Of a stretch of DNA of 64,000 bases, positions 21,606 through 33,700 are shown in pieces. Every line of letters starts with the position of its first letter. The first letter of the stretch is position 1. The notes under the pieces were generated by a model. That model was not told the origin of the DNA. It did not search any database and saw only the letters and a list, made by a program, of their open reading frames with translations. Source of the stretch: Closterium sp. NIES-65 (Eukaryota > Streptophyta > Zygnematophyceae > Desmidiales > Closteriaceae); NCBI GenBank assembly GCA_948144175.1, contig CANXME010002474.1, positions 310,001 to 374,000 on the forward strand. The letters run 5' to 3'. Position numbers and translations under genes: made by a program.

Positions 21606-23215
21606 CCCCTGAGGGAGACCCGGATGCACTAGACATCCCAACTCCGCGCTCTTACGCGGAGGCGATAGAGGGTCCCTACTCCTCTCAATGGCAGGCAGCT
21701 ATGGATGCAGAGATGGCTTCCTGGAAGTCCACAGGCACCTACGTTGACGTTGTCCCCCCTCCTGGGGCGAACATCGTCAGTGGCATGTGGATCTTCAGGG
21801 TGAAGCGGCCGCCGGGTTCTCCGCCTGTCTTCAAGGCACGTTACGTGGCTCGTGGCTTCAGTCAGCGGCAGGGAGTTGACTACTTTCAGACCTTCTCCCC
21901 CACCCCGAAGATGACCACTCTTCGGGTACTCCTGCACGTTGCTGCTCACCGGGACTACGAGCTTCACTCTCTCGACTTCAGCACTGCTTTCTTGCAGGGC
22001 AGCCTGCACGAGGAGATCTGGCTGCGTCGCCCACCTGGCTTCACTGGGTCTTTCCCTCCTGGTACCCAGTGGAGTCTCCGGCGTCCAGTCTACGGTCTCC
22101 GCCAGGCGCCACGTGAGTGGCACGACACACTGAGGACTACGCTGGCGGCACTTGGGTTTGCTCCTTCTACTGCCGACCCGTCGCTGTTTCTGCGCACCGA
22201 CACTTCTCTGCCGCCGTTCTACATCCTCGTGTACGTCGACGACTTGATCTTTGCCACTGCTGACACTGCTGGACTCGCCTACGTGAAGTCCGAGCTGCAG
22301 AAGAGACACACGTGCACTGACCTGGGTGAACTGCGCAGCTACCTTGGCTTGCAGATCACCCGAGACAGAGCACGCCGCACCATTACCCTGACTCAGTCAC
22401 ACATGGTGCAGCAGGTCCTTCAGCGCTTCGGCTTCACGTACTCCTCGCCTCAGGCCACTCCTCTGTCTACTCGCCACTCGCTCTCAGCTCTGCCTTCGGA
22501 TGAGTCCGTAGAGTCGAGTGGCCCGTACCCAGAGCTTGTTGGCTGTCTCATGTACCTGATGACCTGCACACGACATGACCTTGCATACCCTCTTAGCATT
22601 CTTGCGCGCTATGTTGCTCCTGGGAGACACCGACCAGAGCACATGGCTGCAGCGAAGAGGGTGTTGCGCTACTTGTGCAGTACGTTGGGCATGGGGCTAG
22701 TGCTTGGAGGGCGTAGTCCAGTGGTCCTCACTGGGCACGCGGACGCTTCTTGGGCTGACGACCAGGCTACGCAGCGGTCGTCACAGGGTTACACCTTCAG
22801 CCTTGGTTCCGGCTCTGTTTCGTGGCGGGCTACTCGCTCGTCTTCTGTTCTCGGCTCCAGTTGTGAGGCTGAGATCTACGCAGGGGCCATGGCTTCTCAG
22901 GAGCTTCGCTGGCTCACCTACCTGCTGACTGACCTTGGAGAGCCGCCTCGTTCTCCTCCAGTCCTGTACGTTGACAACAAGGCCATGCTGGCCTTGTGTC
23001 GAGAGCAGAGACTGGAGCACAGAACAAAGCACATTGCTCTCCGCTACTTCCTTGCTCGTGAGCTACAGCAGCGTGGTCAGTTGCGACTTGCGTACGTGGC
23101 CTCTGAGGCCAACACTGCAGATGTTTTCACCAAGGCACTTGCGCCTTGTGATCATCAGCGCTGCTGTACCCAGCTGGGTCTTGTGTCTGTCTTGCCTCAC
23201 TTGCTCTCCTCTTGA
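21490..23215 (+). CDS. Copia-B reverse transcriptase and RNase H
   Basis: The frame resumes after the 1-nt deletion and is open to 23215. RT shows WIFRVKRPPGSPPVFKARYV, DFSTAFLQGSLHEEIW and the catalytic YVDD at 22232-22243. RNase H shows LTGHADASWADD, SSCEAEIYAGAMASQELRW, DNKAMLAL and the end TKALAPCDHQR. This is the Ty1/copia order with RT-RNase H after integrase. It copies element RNA to DNA. Confidence 0.9.
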
Positions 23216-23422
23216 CCCTCTTTGTACTGTTACATATATATATCACTGCTCTTGCTTGTTTAGTCTTATATATATATATGTACTCCTGCATGTGAACTGG
23301 CCTTGTGGCCTTGAACTTGTGCTCGGATTGTGTGGTGACGTTGTGATCCACCCTGAGCTTGCTTTGCTTTACTTGACTGGTCTTGTGACCCCTAGTTCTC
23401 CCCCACTTCGCCTATGGGGGTG

Positions 23423-23549
23423 TGTCAAACATTATATATATTGTTGTAGTTGTTTAGGCTACAGTGGGTTAGCCTATAGGGGGTACACACTTCTAGGTTT
23501 CCATATTTGTACTCATTTCATTCTTAGTCATTTCATTCCTTGTTCAACA
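23423..23549 (+). repeat. Copia-B 3' LTR
   Basis: 127 bp, one difference from the 5' LTR (near position 110). Followed by GCGTT. Confidence 0.93.
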
Positions 23550-25112
23550 GCGTTACGTGGCTCGAGGCTTCAGTCAGCGGCAAGGAGTTGACTACTTTCA
23601 GACCTTTTCTCCCACCCCGAAGATGACCACTATTTGGGTGCTGCTGCAGATAGCCGCTCAGCATGACTACGAGCTACACTCTCTTGACTTCAGCACAGCT
23701 TATCTGCAGGGCAGCCTGCACGAGGAGATCTGGCTGCGTCGCCCACCTGGCTTCACTGGGTCGTTTCCTCCTGGTACCCAGTGGAGCCTCCGGCGGCCGG
23801 TCTACGGTCTCCGCCAGGCGCCACGTGAGTGGCACGACACACTTAGGACTACACTTGCGGCACTTGGGTTCGCGCCTTCTACTGCTGACCCGACGCTGTT
23901 TCTGCGCACTAACACTTCGCTGCCACCGTTCTACATCCTCGTGTACGTCGACGACTTGGTCTTTGCCACTGATGACACTGCTGAACTCGCCCACGTGATG
24001 TCAAAGGTGCAGAAGAGACATACGTGCACAGATTTGGGTGAATTGCGCAGCTACCTTGGCTAGCAGATCACCCGGGACAGAGCACAGCACACCATTACCC
24101 TGACTCAGTCACATATGGTGCAGCAGGTCCTTCAGCGCTTCGAATTCACGTACTCCTCGCCTCAGGCCACTCCTCTCTCTACTCGCCACTCGCTCTCAGC
24201 TCTGCCTTCGAATGAGTCCGTAGAGTCGAGTGGCCTGTACCCAGAGCTTGTTGGCTGCCTCATGTACCTGATGACCTGCACACGACCTGACCTTGCATAC
24301 CCTCTTAGCATCTTGGCACGCTATGTTGCTCCTGGGAGACACCGACCAGAGCACATGGCTGCAGCGAAGAGGGTGTTGCGCTACTTTTGCAGTATGTCGG
24401 GCATGGGGCTAGTGCTTGGAGGGCGACGTCGAGTGGTCCTCACAGGTCACGCAGACGCTTTTTGGGCTGATAACCAGGCTACGCAGCGGTCGTCGCATGG
24501 TTACACCTTCAGCCTTGGCTCCGGCTCTGTTTCGTGGCGGTCTATCCACTCGTCTTGTGTTCTCGGCTTCAACTGTGAGGCTGAGATCTACGCGGGGGCC
24601 ATGGCTGCACAGGAGCTATGGTGGCTCACTTACTTGCTGACTGACCTAGGAGAGCAGCCTCGTTCTCCTCCAGTTCTGTATGTAGAGAACAAGGCCATGC
24701 TGGCCTTGTGTCAGGAGCACATAACGAAGCACATTGCTCTTCGCTACTTCCTTGCTCGTGAGCTGCAGCAGCGTGGTCAGCTGCGTTTCGCTTACGTGGC
24801 CTTTGAGGCCAACACTGCTGATATCTTTACCAAGGCACTTCCGCCTGGTGATCATCAACACTTCTGTACGATGCTAGGTCTTGTGCCTACTTGGCCTCAG
24901 TTGCTCACTTCTTGACCTTGCTTGTATTGTGATCTTTCTATACCTGCACTTGCTTGTTTACCTTTATATATGATCTTGCATGTGAACTGGCCTTTTAGCC
25001 TTGCTCTTGTGCTCGGATTGTGTGGTGACGTTGTGATCCACCCTGAGCTTGTTTTTCTTTGCTTGACTGGTCTTTTGACCTCTTGTTCTCCCCCACTTTG
25101 CCTATGGGGGTG
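23550..25112 (+). pseudogene. Copia-A RT and RNase H, downstream of the copia-B insertion
   Basis: Starts at RYVARGFSQRQGVDYFQTF, exactly where the left part stopped at 16277. YVDD is at 23944-23955. A TAG at 24061-24063 breaks the frame, and RNase H follows to 24915 (LTGHADAFWADN, NCEAEIYAGAMAAQ). Ends with TKALPPGDHQ, then a 3' untranslated part and GCCTATGGGGGTG before the LTR. Confidence 0.88.
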
Positions 25113-25237
25113 TGTCAAACTCATATTAGATAGCTTGTCTAGGCTATAGTGGGGTAGACACTATGGGGTACAGTTTCCTAGGGTTTCCTACTGGTACCCA
25201 ACCTTGTGCTAGTTCATTCATTCCTCATTCTTTCGCA
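25113..25237 (+). repeat. Copia-A 3' LTR
   Basis: 125 bp, ends TTTCGCA and is followed by the GTATT duplication. Confidence 0.9.
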
Positions 25238-26417
25238 GTATTTGCCTTGCGAATTGCGTCCGCAACCTTTTCGCGAACTTCCTGAAGTTCTGTCACAAAT
25301 GTTTGTGACCTCGGGACCGGGTTGTCGAGTGTAGTCGCCGTAGGCACCTTCGGGTCCATCCCGTACTTTAAGAAGAACGGGGAGTGATTAGTTGTGCTGG
25401 AGGGGGCGTTGTTGAACGCGAACTCCAGCACGGCGAGCGAGTTTTCCCAGCGAGTAGGGTCGGAACAGTTTGTTTTGATCAGCTGCTCCATCGTCTGATT
25501 GGTTCGCTCGGTCTGGCCGTCCGTTTGCGGGTGGTATGCCGATGAGAACTGTATTCAGACAGCTTTGTGCCGTACTGCGCCCACGTTTCCTGCGAGAATT
25601 TCGACGTGAACTTCGGGTCCCTGTCGCTGATGATCGCTGCGGGGATTCTGTGTAGTCGCACGACGGTCGAGATGAAGAGGTGCGCAGTTTCTTCGGCTGT
25701 GATTGTTGGACGACATGGTGCGAAGTGCGCCATCTTCGTGAGGCGATCGACGACGACGAGAACAGTGTCGTTGCCTGACGGCCCAGCCGGCGGCCCCGTG
25801 ACGAAATCCATCGTCACCTGTTGCCACAGTCGTTCGGGTGGCTCGAGGGGTTGCAGCAGTCCAGCCGGCCGCTGACGTGTCGATTTCATGGCTTGGCACA
25901 CCCTGCATGAGGACACATATCGCTGCACGTCGTTAGCAGAATCAGGCCAATAATATTGACGGTGCAACAACTTTTGGGTTTTATCAACCCCGAAATGTCT
26001 GGAGAGGTTAGAGTCGTGGTCCTCATGAATAAGGAGTTCACGCAGCAGCCTGTAAGCGGGAACCCAAATCTGGTCAGTTCCGGCCTTTAGGTAATAATTC
26101 TTCTTCTGCGTCGTTGCCTGCTGGTGATTTCCAATCGTGAAGAACGGGTCCGTATTGTAGCCATGGGTGAATAGTCCTGTAAGTACCGGGTTCGAATGGG
26201 TGATGAATATTGCAACGGATTGAACTATCGGTCGGGTAAGGGCGTCGGCGATGTTATTCGCCCTTTCTTGTACGTGATGCGGTAGGTGAAGTGGCTCTCC
26301 ATGTAGTCTAGCCACCAAATTTGTCGCGGGTTGAGGTTGGGCTGAGCTCGCAGGTACTGTAGGGACTTGTGGTCCGTGCGAACAGTGACGTCGGCGCCCA
26401 CCAAGTTGCAGCGCCAC
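25238..26417 (-). pseudogene. Gypsy-1 integrase, frameshifted
   Basis: Integrase with the HHCC finger (HEDHDSNLSRHFGVDKT ... CRVCQAMK) and the core MDFVTGPPAG, VVDRLTKMAHF, IISDRDPKFTSKF. Near 25545 the frame is lost (YSSHRHTT instead of a YHPQTDGQTER-type motif) and it resumes in another frame as MEQLIKTNCSDPTRW and EFAFNNAPSSTTNHSPFFL. Its 3' continuation lies at 11317-11817 beyond copia-A. Confidence 0.87.
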
Positions 26418-27991
26418 AGTTTGAATGCGTGTATTATGGCAAGCATCTCGTTGTCATGTATTGGGTAGTTGCGCTCGGCTGACTGCAGCTTGCGTGACTC
26501 GTAGGCGATCGGCTGCAGCCCGTTCCCAAAATCCTGGAGGACTACAGCTCTGATGGCAAAATCTGAGGCGTCGGTGATGACTTCGAACGGCTTCGATGGG
26601 TCGGCGATGCGCAAAACCGGAGGGGAGACGAGAAAATTCTTCAATTCCTGAAAAGCCGCCTCAGCTTCCTCCCCCCACACAAAATTCCTGTCCTTGTGCA
26701 GCAGGTCGATCAGCGGGCCGGTTATCCTCGCCATATTCGAGATAAACCGCCTAACGTAGTTCACGAATCCCAGAAAACTCTGAAGTTCCATGATGTTAGT
26801 CGGGGACTTCCACTCCTGAATGGTCTTGATTTTCGCCAGGTCGATTTTGGTGCCGTCGCGGGAGATGACGTGCCCCAAAAACTCCAACTCCAGCTTAAAA
26901 AACTCGCGCTTAGAGCACTTGGTGATGAGGCGGTTCTCCTGCAACCGCTTAAACACTGCGTCGAGGTCGCGGAGGTGTTGTTCCCTTGTCCTGCTGAAAA
27001 TCAGAACATCGTCCAAATAGACGATCACACACTTGTCGAGAAATTCCCGGAAAATCCTGTTCATGGTCAATTGAAATGTCGAAGGCGCGTTTGTGAGGCC
27101 GAATGGCATCACTGTGAACTCGTAGCTTCCGTAGCATGTGCGAAACGCGGTCTTATGACAGTCGTCGGCGAAGACCCAAATCTGGTGGTAACCGCCACGC
27201 AAGTCGATTTTCGAAACGTAGCGAGCGCCACGAAGTTGATCGAGGAGGTCGTCGGTGCGTGGGATTGGATAGCGAGATTTGATGGTCACCCGGTTGAGCG
27301 CGCGATAGTCGATACACATGTGAAGCCCGCCATCCTTCTTCGGCGTAAACAGTATCGGGGCTGCGAAGAGAGATGTACTGGGTCGGATAAACCCCTTCTC
27401 CAAAAGTCCCTCAATTTGTCGTCGCAGCTCCTCGAGTTCCGGTTGGGTCAACCGCCATTGTGTACGTACAGTCGGCTGCGTGCCAGGCTCCAGCTGGATT
27501 TTGTGGTCCTCGGGGCGTTCGGGTGGCAGTCCAGGTGGTAGGTCGTCGGGAAAGATGTCTGGGTACTGTCGAATCAGCTCCGCTAAATCAGGTGGTACAA
27601 CTGTGCACAGCTTCTCGATGTCCTTTCCGTTGGTGCCGGTTGCCAACTCGCGCAAACATACAGCGAACAGCTGCGCGCCTCGGTTGAAGTGGCGAGCAAT
27701 AGTGATAGCTTTGACGCACGGGGCTTGGATGTAGTCAGGTGTCCATGCATGCAATTTAATTAGCCCCTCGTGCTTGTTGATGCTGCACGATCCCGTTGTC
27801 CAGTCGATGACGGGGTTGTGCCGTCGTAGCCAATCACTTCCCAGCAGCACGTCGCAGCCGTCCAACGTTGTAGCGAGAAACTTCATGCTGAAGCCGAATC
27901 GTCGCCGCATTCGATCCGCACCATCCGTGTCTCTTCCAAAATCGCCAGAGGCGTCCCATCCACGAGGCGAGCGTCGATTTCGGGCAAACAC
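26225..27991 (-). pseudogene. Gypsy-1 reverse transcriptase and RNase H
   Basis: A long open frame. RT blocks: [65 protein letters not shown], and catalytic YLDD at 27008-27019. RNase H: FEVITDASDFAIRAVV, AIAYESRKLQSAE-type, WWLDYMESHFTYRITY. It overlaps the integrase frame near 26240 with a shift and the protease frame near 27980 with a shift, both more likely decay than programmed frameshifts given the other lesions. Confidence 0.88.
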
Positions 27992-28322
27992 CTGTCAAGT
28001 TGCATTTTTTTGCTGTTGCCAAGTTGAAGAGGCTATGGCTGGCCCCTCCGTCGACGAACATTTTCAAGTAATTTTTGAACACTTTGCCAACGACCAGCAC
28101 AGGGTGATCCACATGGTTATCCCCGTTATTCAGCCGAGTGGGATCGATTGCATGAATCGGAACCACTACTCGGTGGGGATGATGGTGTTCGGGCGACAGA
28201 GCACAGTCAGTAAGGGGCCCGTCTGTTACTGACTCTTCCCATTCCCCGACTCTTTCCCGTCGTTCCTCTTCGCCGGCGTTCTCTCGGGGCAGTCTGCATA
28301 TTTGTGACCCGGCTTCCCGCAC
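27834..28322 (-). pseudogene. Gypsy-1 protease region
   Basis: VLVVGKVFKNYLKMFVDGGAS followed by HSLFNLATAKKCNLTG is the retropepsin region with DGGA in place of the usual D(S/T)GA. The frame is lost soon after, and matching sequence continues in the RT frame (CDVLLGSDWLRRHNPVIDW). Confidence 0.8.
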
Positions 28323-29332
28323 TTATAACAAAACCCTGTGTAGGGGCGGTCTAGTGCATGGACTCCGTTGATCGTGGCCCGTTGGGTCTGGCCACGAAAA
28401 TGATTTCCCTCCCGGAAACTCGACCTCGCGTACTGCATCAGCGCGTCCATGGATTCTGCCAACCGTGCTGCTTCCAGGAACGATGTTGGGCGGCATCGGC
28501 GCACCTCATACTGTATCTCGTATTTAAGGTCGCTGGCGTACTTGTCTAACCGCTCCGCTTCCGACATGTCGTCCACTTGGTCGGCGAGGGCCATGAAATT
28601 TGCTTTGTAGTCTTGGACAGATGCCAAATGCGACCAGGTACGCAGCTTCATGCGAGCTTGTTCCGAGCCGGATATGTGCTCGAAGCGATCTCGTAAGGCT
28701 GCGCCCCACTCCTTCCACGTGCGTATCTTAGTCACGCCGAATATCGGTGCTGCCACTTAAGTAATCGTCGTTGAAGTCCCGTCTGCCGCATGTCTCACAC
28801 CTGTCAGGGTCCCCGTGTCCAAGGTTCGGCGCCACCACTCAAGCGCTGCGCCTCGAAGAAGCGAGACCGCATAATTAATACGCGTGGCATCGTCGTTCAC
28901 GCCTGCTGCAGTGAAGAAGACTTCAACGCCGAAAAACCACCCCTTCACTGTAGTAGTCTTGTCCATAGGGTTGAACGGGGGCGGGTTGGCGGGTTTAATC
29001 TTGATCGTCGTTACTGCAATTGGCGCCGCTGCCACTCGCTGCCTATCCTCTTCTTCGAAATCACGTGTGAGCGCGTCCAACGGGTTGCTCACCGCTTGAC
29101 TGTTGCCCTCGCCTTCTTCATCGGGCGACTCCTTACGCGCTTCACCTCGCGTCTGGCATAGCTCGGCGTTTTCTCCTCGTAGTGTTGTCACTTCTCCTGA
29201 AAGAGTCTGCACTGTTGCCTGTAGCTCTGCCATTTGTGCCAGCATCTTGTTCAATGTCTCCTGGTCCATGAGTCGCACGCTTCGTCTGGTGGGCAGAGGG
29301 GTATCCGTGGCCCTCCGGTGAGTGGAAAACAC
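28226..29332 (-). pseudogene. Gypsy-1 gag with an in-frame stop
   Basis: The N-terminal part has a coiled-coil-like segment (LNKMLAQMAELQATVQTLSG), then the capsid-like region with YAVSLLRGAALEWWRR. TAA at 28757-28759 interrupts the frame. The same frame continues to 28226 with LRDRFEHISGSEQARMKL and the zinc knuckle CYKCGKPGHKYADC (CX2CX4HX4C). Contrast this standard knuckle with the copia family's CX13CX3HX4C. Confidence 0.87.
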
Positions 29333-29469
29333 GAACCATCGGAGTCGGGCAGGATTGAATTAACAAACATGCAGCCAACCGTCGTGTAGTCCACTAGACC
29401 GACCACACCCGTGCCACCAAACTACCCTCGAAAAGCGGGGTGAACTAGGAAAGTAGCTCTGATACCAGG

Positions 29470-29724
29470 TGTTATGAGTTGTGAAAGAGATTGCGCGGAA
29501 TAACGAATAATGAAGATGTGACTCTATGAACTGACAATACAATGAAGGCACGCGCTAATATAGTGGGCCAACCTAGCTAGGCGGGAACCTCAGGAACACG
29601 AGGTTGGGTGCAGGTTGGGCAAAGGAAAGGCCGAAGGCGATGCGAGGTTGCTTCGGCAGCAAGCAAAGTGGCCGGTTGTACGCGGTTGAGTAAACCCCTG
29701 TAAGGAAAAGGGTTTTTCCTTACA
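29470..29724 (-). repeat. Gypsy-1 5' LTR
   Basis: 255 bp, TGTAAGG...ATAACA on the minus strand, followed by GG and the initiator-Met type primer site. Confidence 0.9.
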
Positions 29725-29767
29725 CGTGTTACGACCAGACCCCACATGTCCAAGAACATGAACCAAC

Positions 29768-30195
29768 TGTTGGGAACAAATAAGTTAAGCGCCTCTGTCA
29801 TGTCAGAACTCAAGACACAAAGCGAAGCAGCTCAAGTCGAAGCATCGCGAGTCAACCCTCGGAAGTTAACGTAACCGCTGGAGGTTACGTGAAAGTCAAA
29901 GGTCAGCGACCTTTGACCTGACGCAGCGCGACAGCAAGGACAAACAACTGACTCGACATTGAGCAGTTGCCCGAGTCGCACTGTATCGAACCGCAACAGT
30001 AAAAGTAGTTATAATGTCTCTTCATATTCTCTGTACTCATCTATTTATATTCCTGTATCTCTTTGCTTTAACCAACTTACTTTGCCCTCACATACTAGCG
30101 CAAGGTGGTTCAAGGACTTTATTCAACGCTTCCGCTATTACATCACCTACTCAGACTTTAACTCTACAAAGATCCTAGGGCGTTTCAGCCCAACA
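29768..30195 (+). repeat. Copia-E 5' LTR
   Basis: 428 bp, TGTTGGGAAC...CAGCCCAACA. Confidence 0.95.
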
Positions 30196-30438
30196 TGGTA
30201 TGAGAGCAGTTAGAGTTAAAAGTTATTACTTTTCAACACTCAGTACATCAAGAAGACTGTTAAAGAAAGCAGTAGAGGTAGGCGCCATAGCTAGGAAATC
30301 CCTAGCTAGGCAAGAAACAGTTTAGGCAAAAGAGAAGTTCACTAGCAAGAATGAGGATACAAATAGCAAACCCTAGATGGGTTGTACTGGCTATAGAGCA
30401 CCCCACTACAGGCTAGAGAATAACATTCTGACAAAGAC

Positions 30439-30760
30439 ATGTCTGCTAGAAAGGAGAGGAGCTCCTCCAATGGCTCTCCCGGTACTACCCCTACTCCACC
30501 TCCTGTCTCTGGCCTACAGACAGAGGAGGGGACAACGACGAGACCAGCAGCTGGGTCTACGGAAACACCCGCAAACCAAGGCGCGGGTTTCGATCCAAGC
30601 ATGATGGAGAAATTTTTCTCCTTCATGTCCTTCTACGAGCAGCATCAGCAAGGAGTACATGCGCAATCAAACAACAGCAACAACAACAACAACGTGACGC
30701 CTATGAGCCTTGATGGCTCATCCTATGCGCGCGGGAATCAACATCAACAACCTACCGTCC
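30439..30760 (+). pseudogene. Copia-E gag remnant
   Basis: About 100 codons: a Ser/Thr/Pro-rich start (MSARKERSSSNGSPG), a FFSFMSFYEQHQQG helix and an Asn run. The frame then runs out of register just before the protease, and no capsid-sized region or zinc knuckle exists. Copia gag is normally several hundred residues, so most of gag appears deleted. Confidence 0.7.
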
Positions 30761-33700
30761 AAGAAAGACACATGGTTCTTGGACAGTTGCTGCGGACAGC
30801 ACATGTGCTCTTCGGGACGCTTCGTCCAACGTGAACATCAACTTCAACGAGAGGTCGTCATCACAGTCGCCAACAACCAGAACCTGCGCACACGACGACA
30901 AGGAGTAGTACAGCTTCAGTCCAGAGAAACAAACGTTATACTGCATATGTCAAAGGTACTAATCGCGGAGGGACTCGACTACAACTTACTGAGCGTCAGC
31001 CAGTTGATGGCGAAAGGCATTCACTTGGAGGCCGATAGTACCACCCAGGAGTTCAAATTATACCACGGGAAAGGCGGCCTAAACATCGGGAAAGCAGTCT
31101 TGAAAAACAACGTCTTCATCCTCGACTTCGTCCCAGACCTGGGCACCGCAGACGGCGACGCCATCGTGAACTTCGCCGACTGGACGCACCCTCCTGATCT
31201 TGATCCAGACTTCAGCCCGGAAGGTTTCTGGTACTCGCATACCATCCCTGAAGCAGAAAGAACACGCGCGTTAGCAACAATTCAACATTCGGCAGCAGCA
31301 GAAACAACATCGGCAGCAGATGAAACATCATCGGCAGCAGCAGAGACAACATCGGCATCAGCAGAGACAATATCGGCAGTAGCAGAGACATCATCGGCAG
31401 CAGCAGAGACAACATCGGCAGCAGCAGTAGGACCAACGACACCAGTCTTCGTCAACGAAGCACCACCAACACCCGCACAGCAGTTGAAACCAACTTAACG
31501 AGAAGTCCACAGAAGCGCAAACTTCGTCGCCAGCTTCTACTCCAACTCCGACGCGTATCGACGCTCACCCGGACATCGCGCCTACGAAAAAATCTGGCAC
31601 GCACGAATGGGACACCCGAGCAACACAGTGTTAAATAACACGATAAGAGCGGGAGTCCTAGACAAGGACTTCTTACTACTACCCGACGGCAGAGAACTTC
31701 AACGGGCACGAGGGACTTGTCTTACCTGCCCCGAAGCCGACTTACCACATCGACCGTTCACTCCTCATCACAACCCGAGCGCACCCGCGTACGCACCACT
31801 CGAGAAGGTGTACAGCGGTATTCTCTTCAATCGAGAACCAGGACAAGTTACCTACAACTACACGATTACTTTCATCGACGCCGCCACTCGATACGTCTGG
31901 CATCTCAATCTACCCAGCCGCGACATGGCACTCGCAGCGTTCGCCGCCTGGCTACCAGTAGCAGAAAGAGAGTCGGGAGCACAACTGAAAAGCTTCCAGT
32001 CAGACGGAGGAGGAGAATACACCTCTCAGCGATTCAAGCAGTACCTGGCGGAAAGAGGAATCAAGCAACTCCTCTCCCTTCCCTACGCCCATCAGCAACA
32101 AGGTGTCGCAGAACGAATGAACAGGACTCTGCAGAACAGCATGCGCAAATTGTTACGTGGCATGCGGCTACCCAACCACCAGTGGCCTGCAGCAATGGAC
32201 CATGCTGTCATGCTGCACAACTTAATGTCGTCGTCCTCACTCCCGAACAACGCATCACCGCATCTGCTGTGGACAGGGAAACAGGGCAGCACAAAAATGT
32301 TACGAGTTTTCGGGTGCATGGTACAGTACCGACCCCCAGAGGCACGAGCGGGAAGATTTTCACAACGCGCACAGTGGGGACTACACCTCAGCATCGAAAA
32401 GAATTACAACGTGTGGAAAATCTATGACGTCCACTCCAAGGGAATAGTAGCAGCACGTGAGGTGATCTTCTACGAACGACTCACGCTTCAGACGTACCTC
32501 GCCAACTTGCACGAAAATCAGGACCCCACAGGTGGCTTTCATGGTGACCGAGCCTTCGTCTCAGCAGCGGACGAAGCAGACTGGGACGAGCAGAACGTCG
32601 ACAACGCATCAAAAGAAGCCGGACCTCTCCCGTTCTGCTCCGTCAACATCCCCATGGACGAAGAAAATCCTCGCGAAAGCGCCAACGCCAAAGTCTTCTA
32701 TCACTTCGCCGACAATGGTTACGTTACACCTGCGACAGTCAACACCAACGAAGCAAAAAGAATAGGGCCGAATTTCATACCCGACCCAGAAGCGGGAGAT
32801 GAAGCAGCTTATCCCGAGGACACAACACTCCCCCGTTACTCACAGACTGGGCTGCAGATTCTCGGCCTCGTCACCGCAGTCCACGGCCCTCCTCTTCCTA
32901 AAGAGCCTGCGACAGTTCAGCAGGCTCTAGGGGGGGAACACAGGGAGAAATGGCGTGAAGCCATGGACAGAGAATTAAGGGCCTTGGAGGAACGGAACAC
33001 TTGGAAGGTCGTTCCAATTAGCGTGGCAAGAAACAAGACCATCCTTACCGGGAAATGGGTCTTCCGCATCAAAACGAAGGCAGACGGAACAATTGAGAAG
33101 TTCAAAGCACGCTGGGTCGTGCGAGGATTTGATCAGGAACACTGACGGGACTTCACCGAGACATTCGCCCCGGTTAGCCGACACACCTCTCTCCGAATCC
33201 TCCTCCCGATCGCCGCCATGAAGAAAAGGAAACTACGGCAAATCGACGTCGCTAACGCCTTTCTCTACGCACCCGTCGACGCCGAAATCTTCGTTGAGCT
33301 CCCACATGGTACCCACGGGGAACCTAATCAGGTTTGCCAGCTACTGAAATCGCTCTACGGGATCAAACAGGCCCCACGGCTATGGCAACAGCACCTACAC
33401 ACCCGCCTAACTCGCATCGGATTCCGCCAACTGCCTCACAACCAAGGCATGTACCGACTCACCAAAGACGCCAACTACATCCTGCTTATCGTCTACGTCG
33501 ACGATTTACTCTACATCGGTTCTACCGACGACATAACTACCTGGTTCGAAGGGGAGTTGAAGAAGGATCTCACACTCACGGTCTCCACTACCGTCACTCA
33601 GTATCTCGGACTCAACATCCGCGAAGAAGAAAATGCGATCTACCTCAGCGCCGAAAAGTATGCCGACACCATCGCCAAACGCTTCGCGCTCACACCTGCT

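Larger units (their letters stand above)
16283..23549 (+). mobile_element. Copia-B: young Ty1/copia element nested in copia-A
   Basis: 7267 bp. The 127-bp LTRs (16283-16409, 23423-23549) differ at a single base. Target duplication GCGTT at 16278-16282 and 23550-23554 lies inside the RT region of copia-A. Primer site TGGTATAGAGCAGG follows the left LTR, and GCCTATGGGGGTG precedes the right LTR as polypurine tract. Coding content is full length but has two frameshifts and a changed protease active site, so it is probably not autonomous. Confidence 0.95.
11818..25237 (+). mobile_element. Copia-A: degenerate Ty1/copia element inside gypsy-1, split by copia-B
   Basis: LTRs 11818-11947 and 25113-25237 start TGTCAAAC and end CA. 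The 5-bp target duplication GTATT is at 11813-11817 and 25238-25242. A primer site TGGTATAGAACAGG follows the left LTR. Without copia-B the element is about 6.1 kb. It has stops, frameshifts and a large internal deletion. LTR divergence (several substitutions plus a 5-bp-scale indel in about 128 bp) is clearly greater than that of copia-B, in line with being the older, outer insertion. Confidence 0.92.
11020..29724 (-). mobile_element. Gypsy-1: Ty3/gypsy chromovirus, degenerate, hosting nested copia-A and copia-B
   Basis: LTRs at 29470-29724 (5') and 11020-11296 (3') begin TGTAAGG and end ATAACA on the coding strand. The primer-binding site at 29456-29467 reads TGGTATCAGAGC, the initiator-Met tRNA type. 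A G-run polypurine tract precedes the 3' LTR near 11298-11317. Order gag, protease, RT, RNase H, integrase, chromodomain is classical for chromoviruses. Without the nested inserts it is about 5.3 kb. The LTRs differ by a 22-bp indel plus substitutions, and gag and pol carry a stop and frameshifts, so it is old and inactive. The flanks at 11015-11019 and 29725-29729 do not match, so no target duplication is visible. Confidence 0.9.

Noticed and set aside
27960-28000. A programmed frameshift between gypsy-1 protease and RT
   Set aside because: No slippery site or structure was evident, and the element has other frameshifts and a gag stop, so decay explains it.
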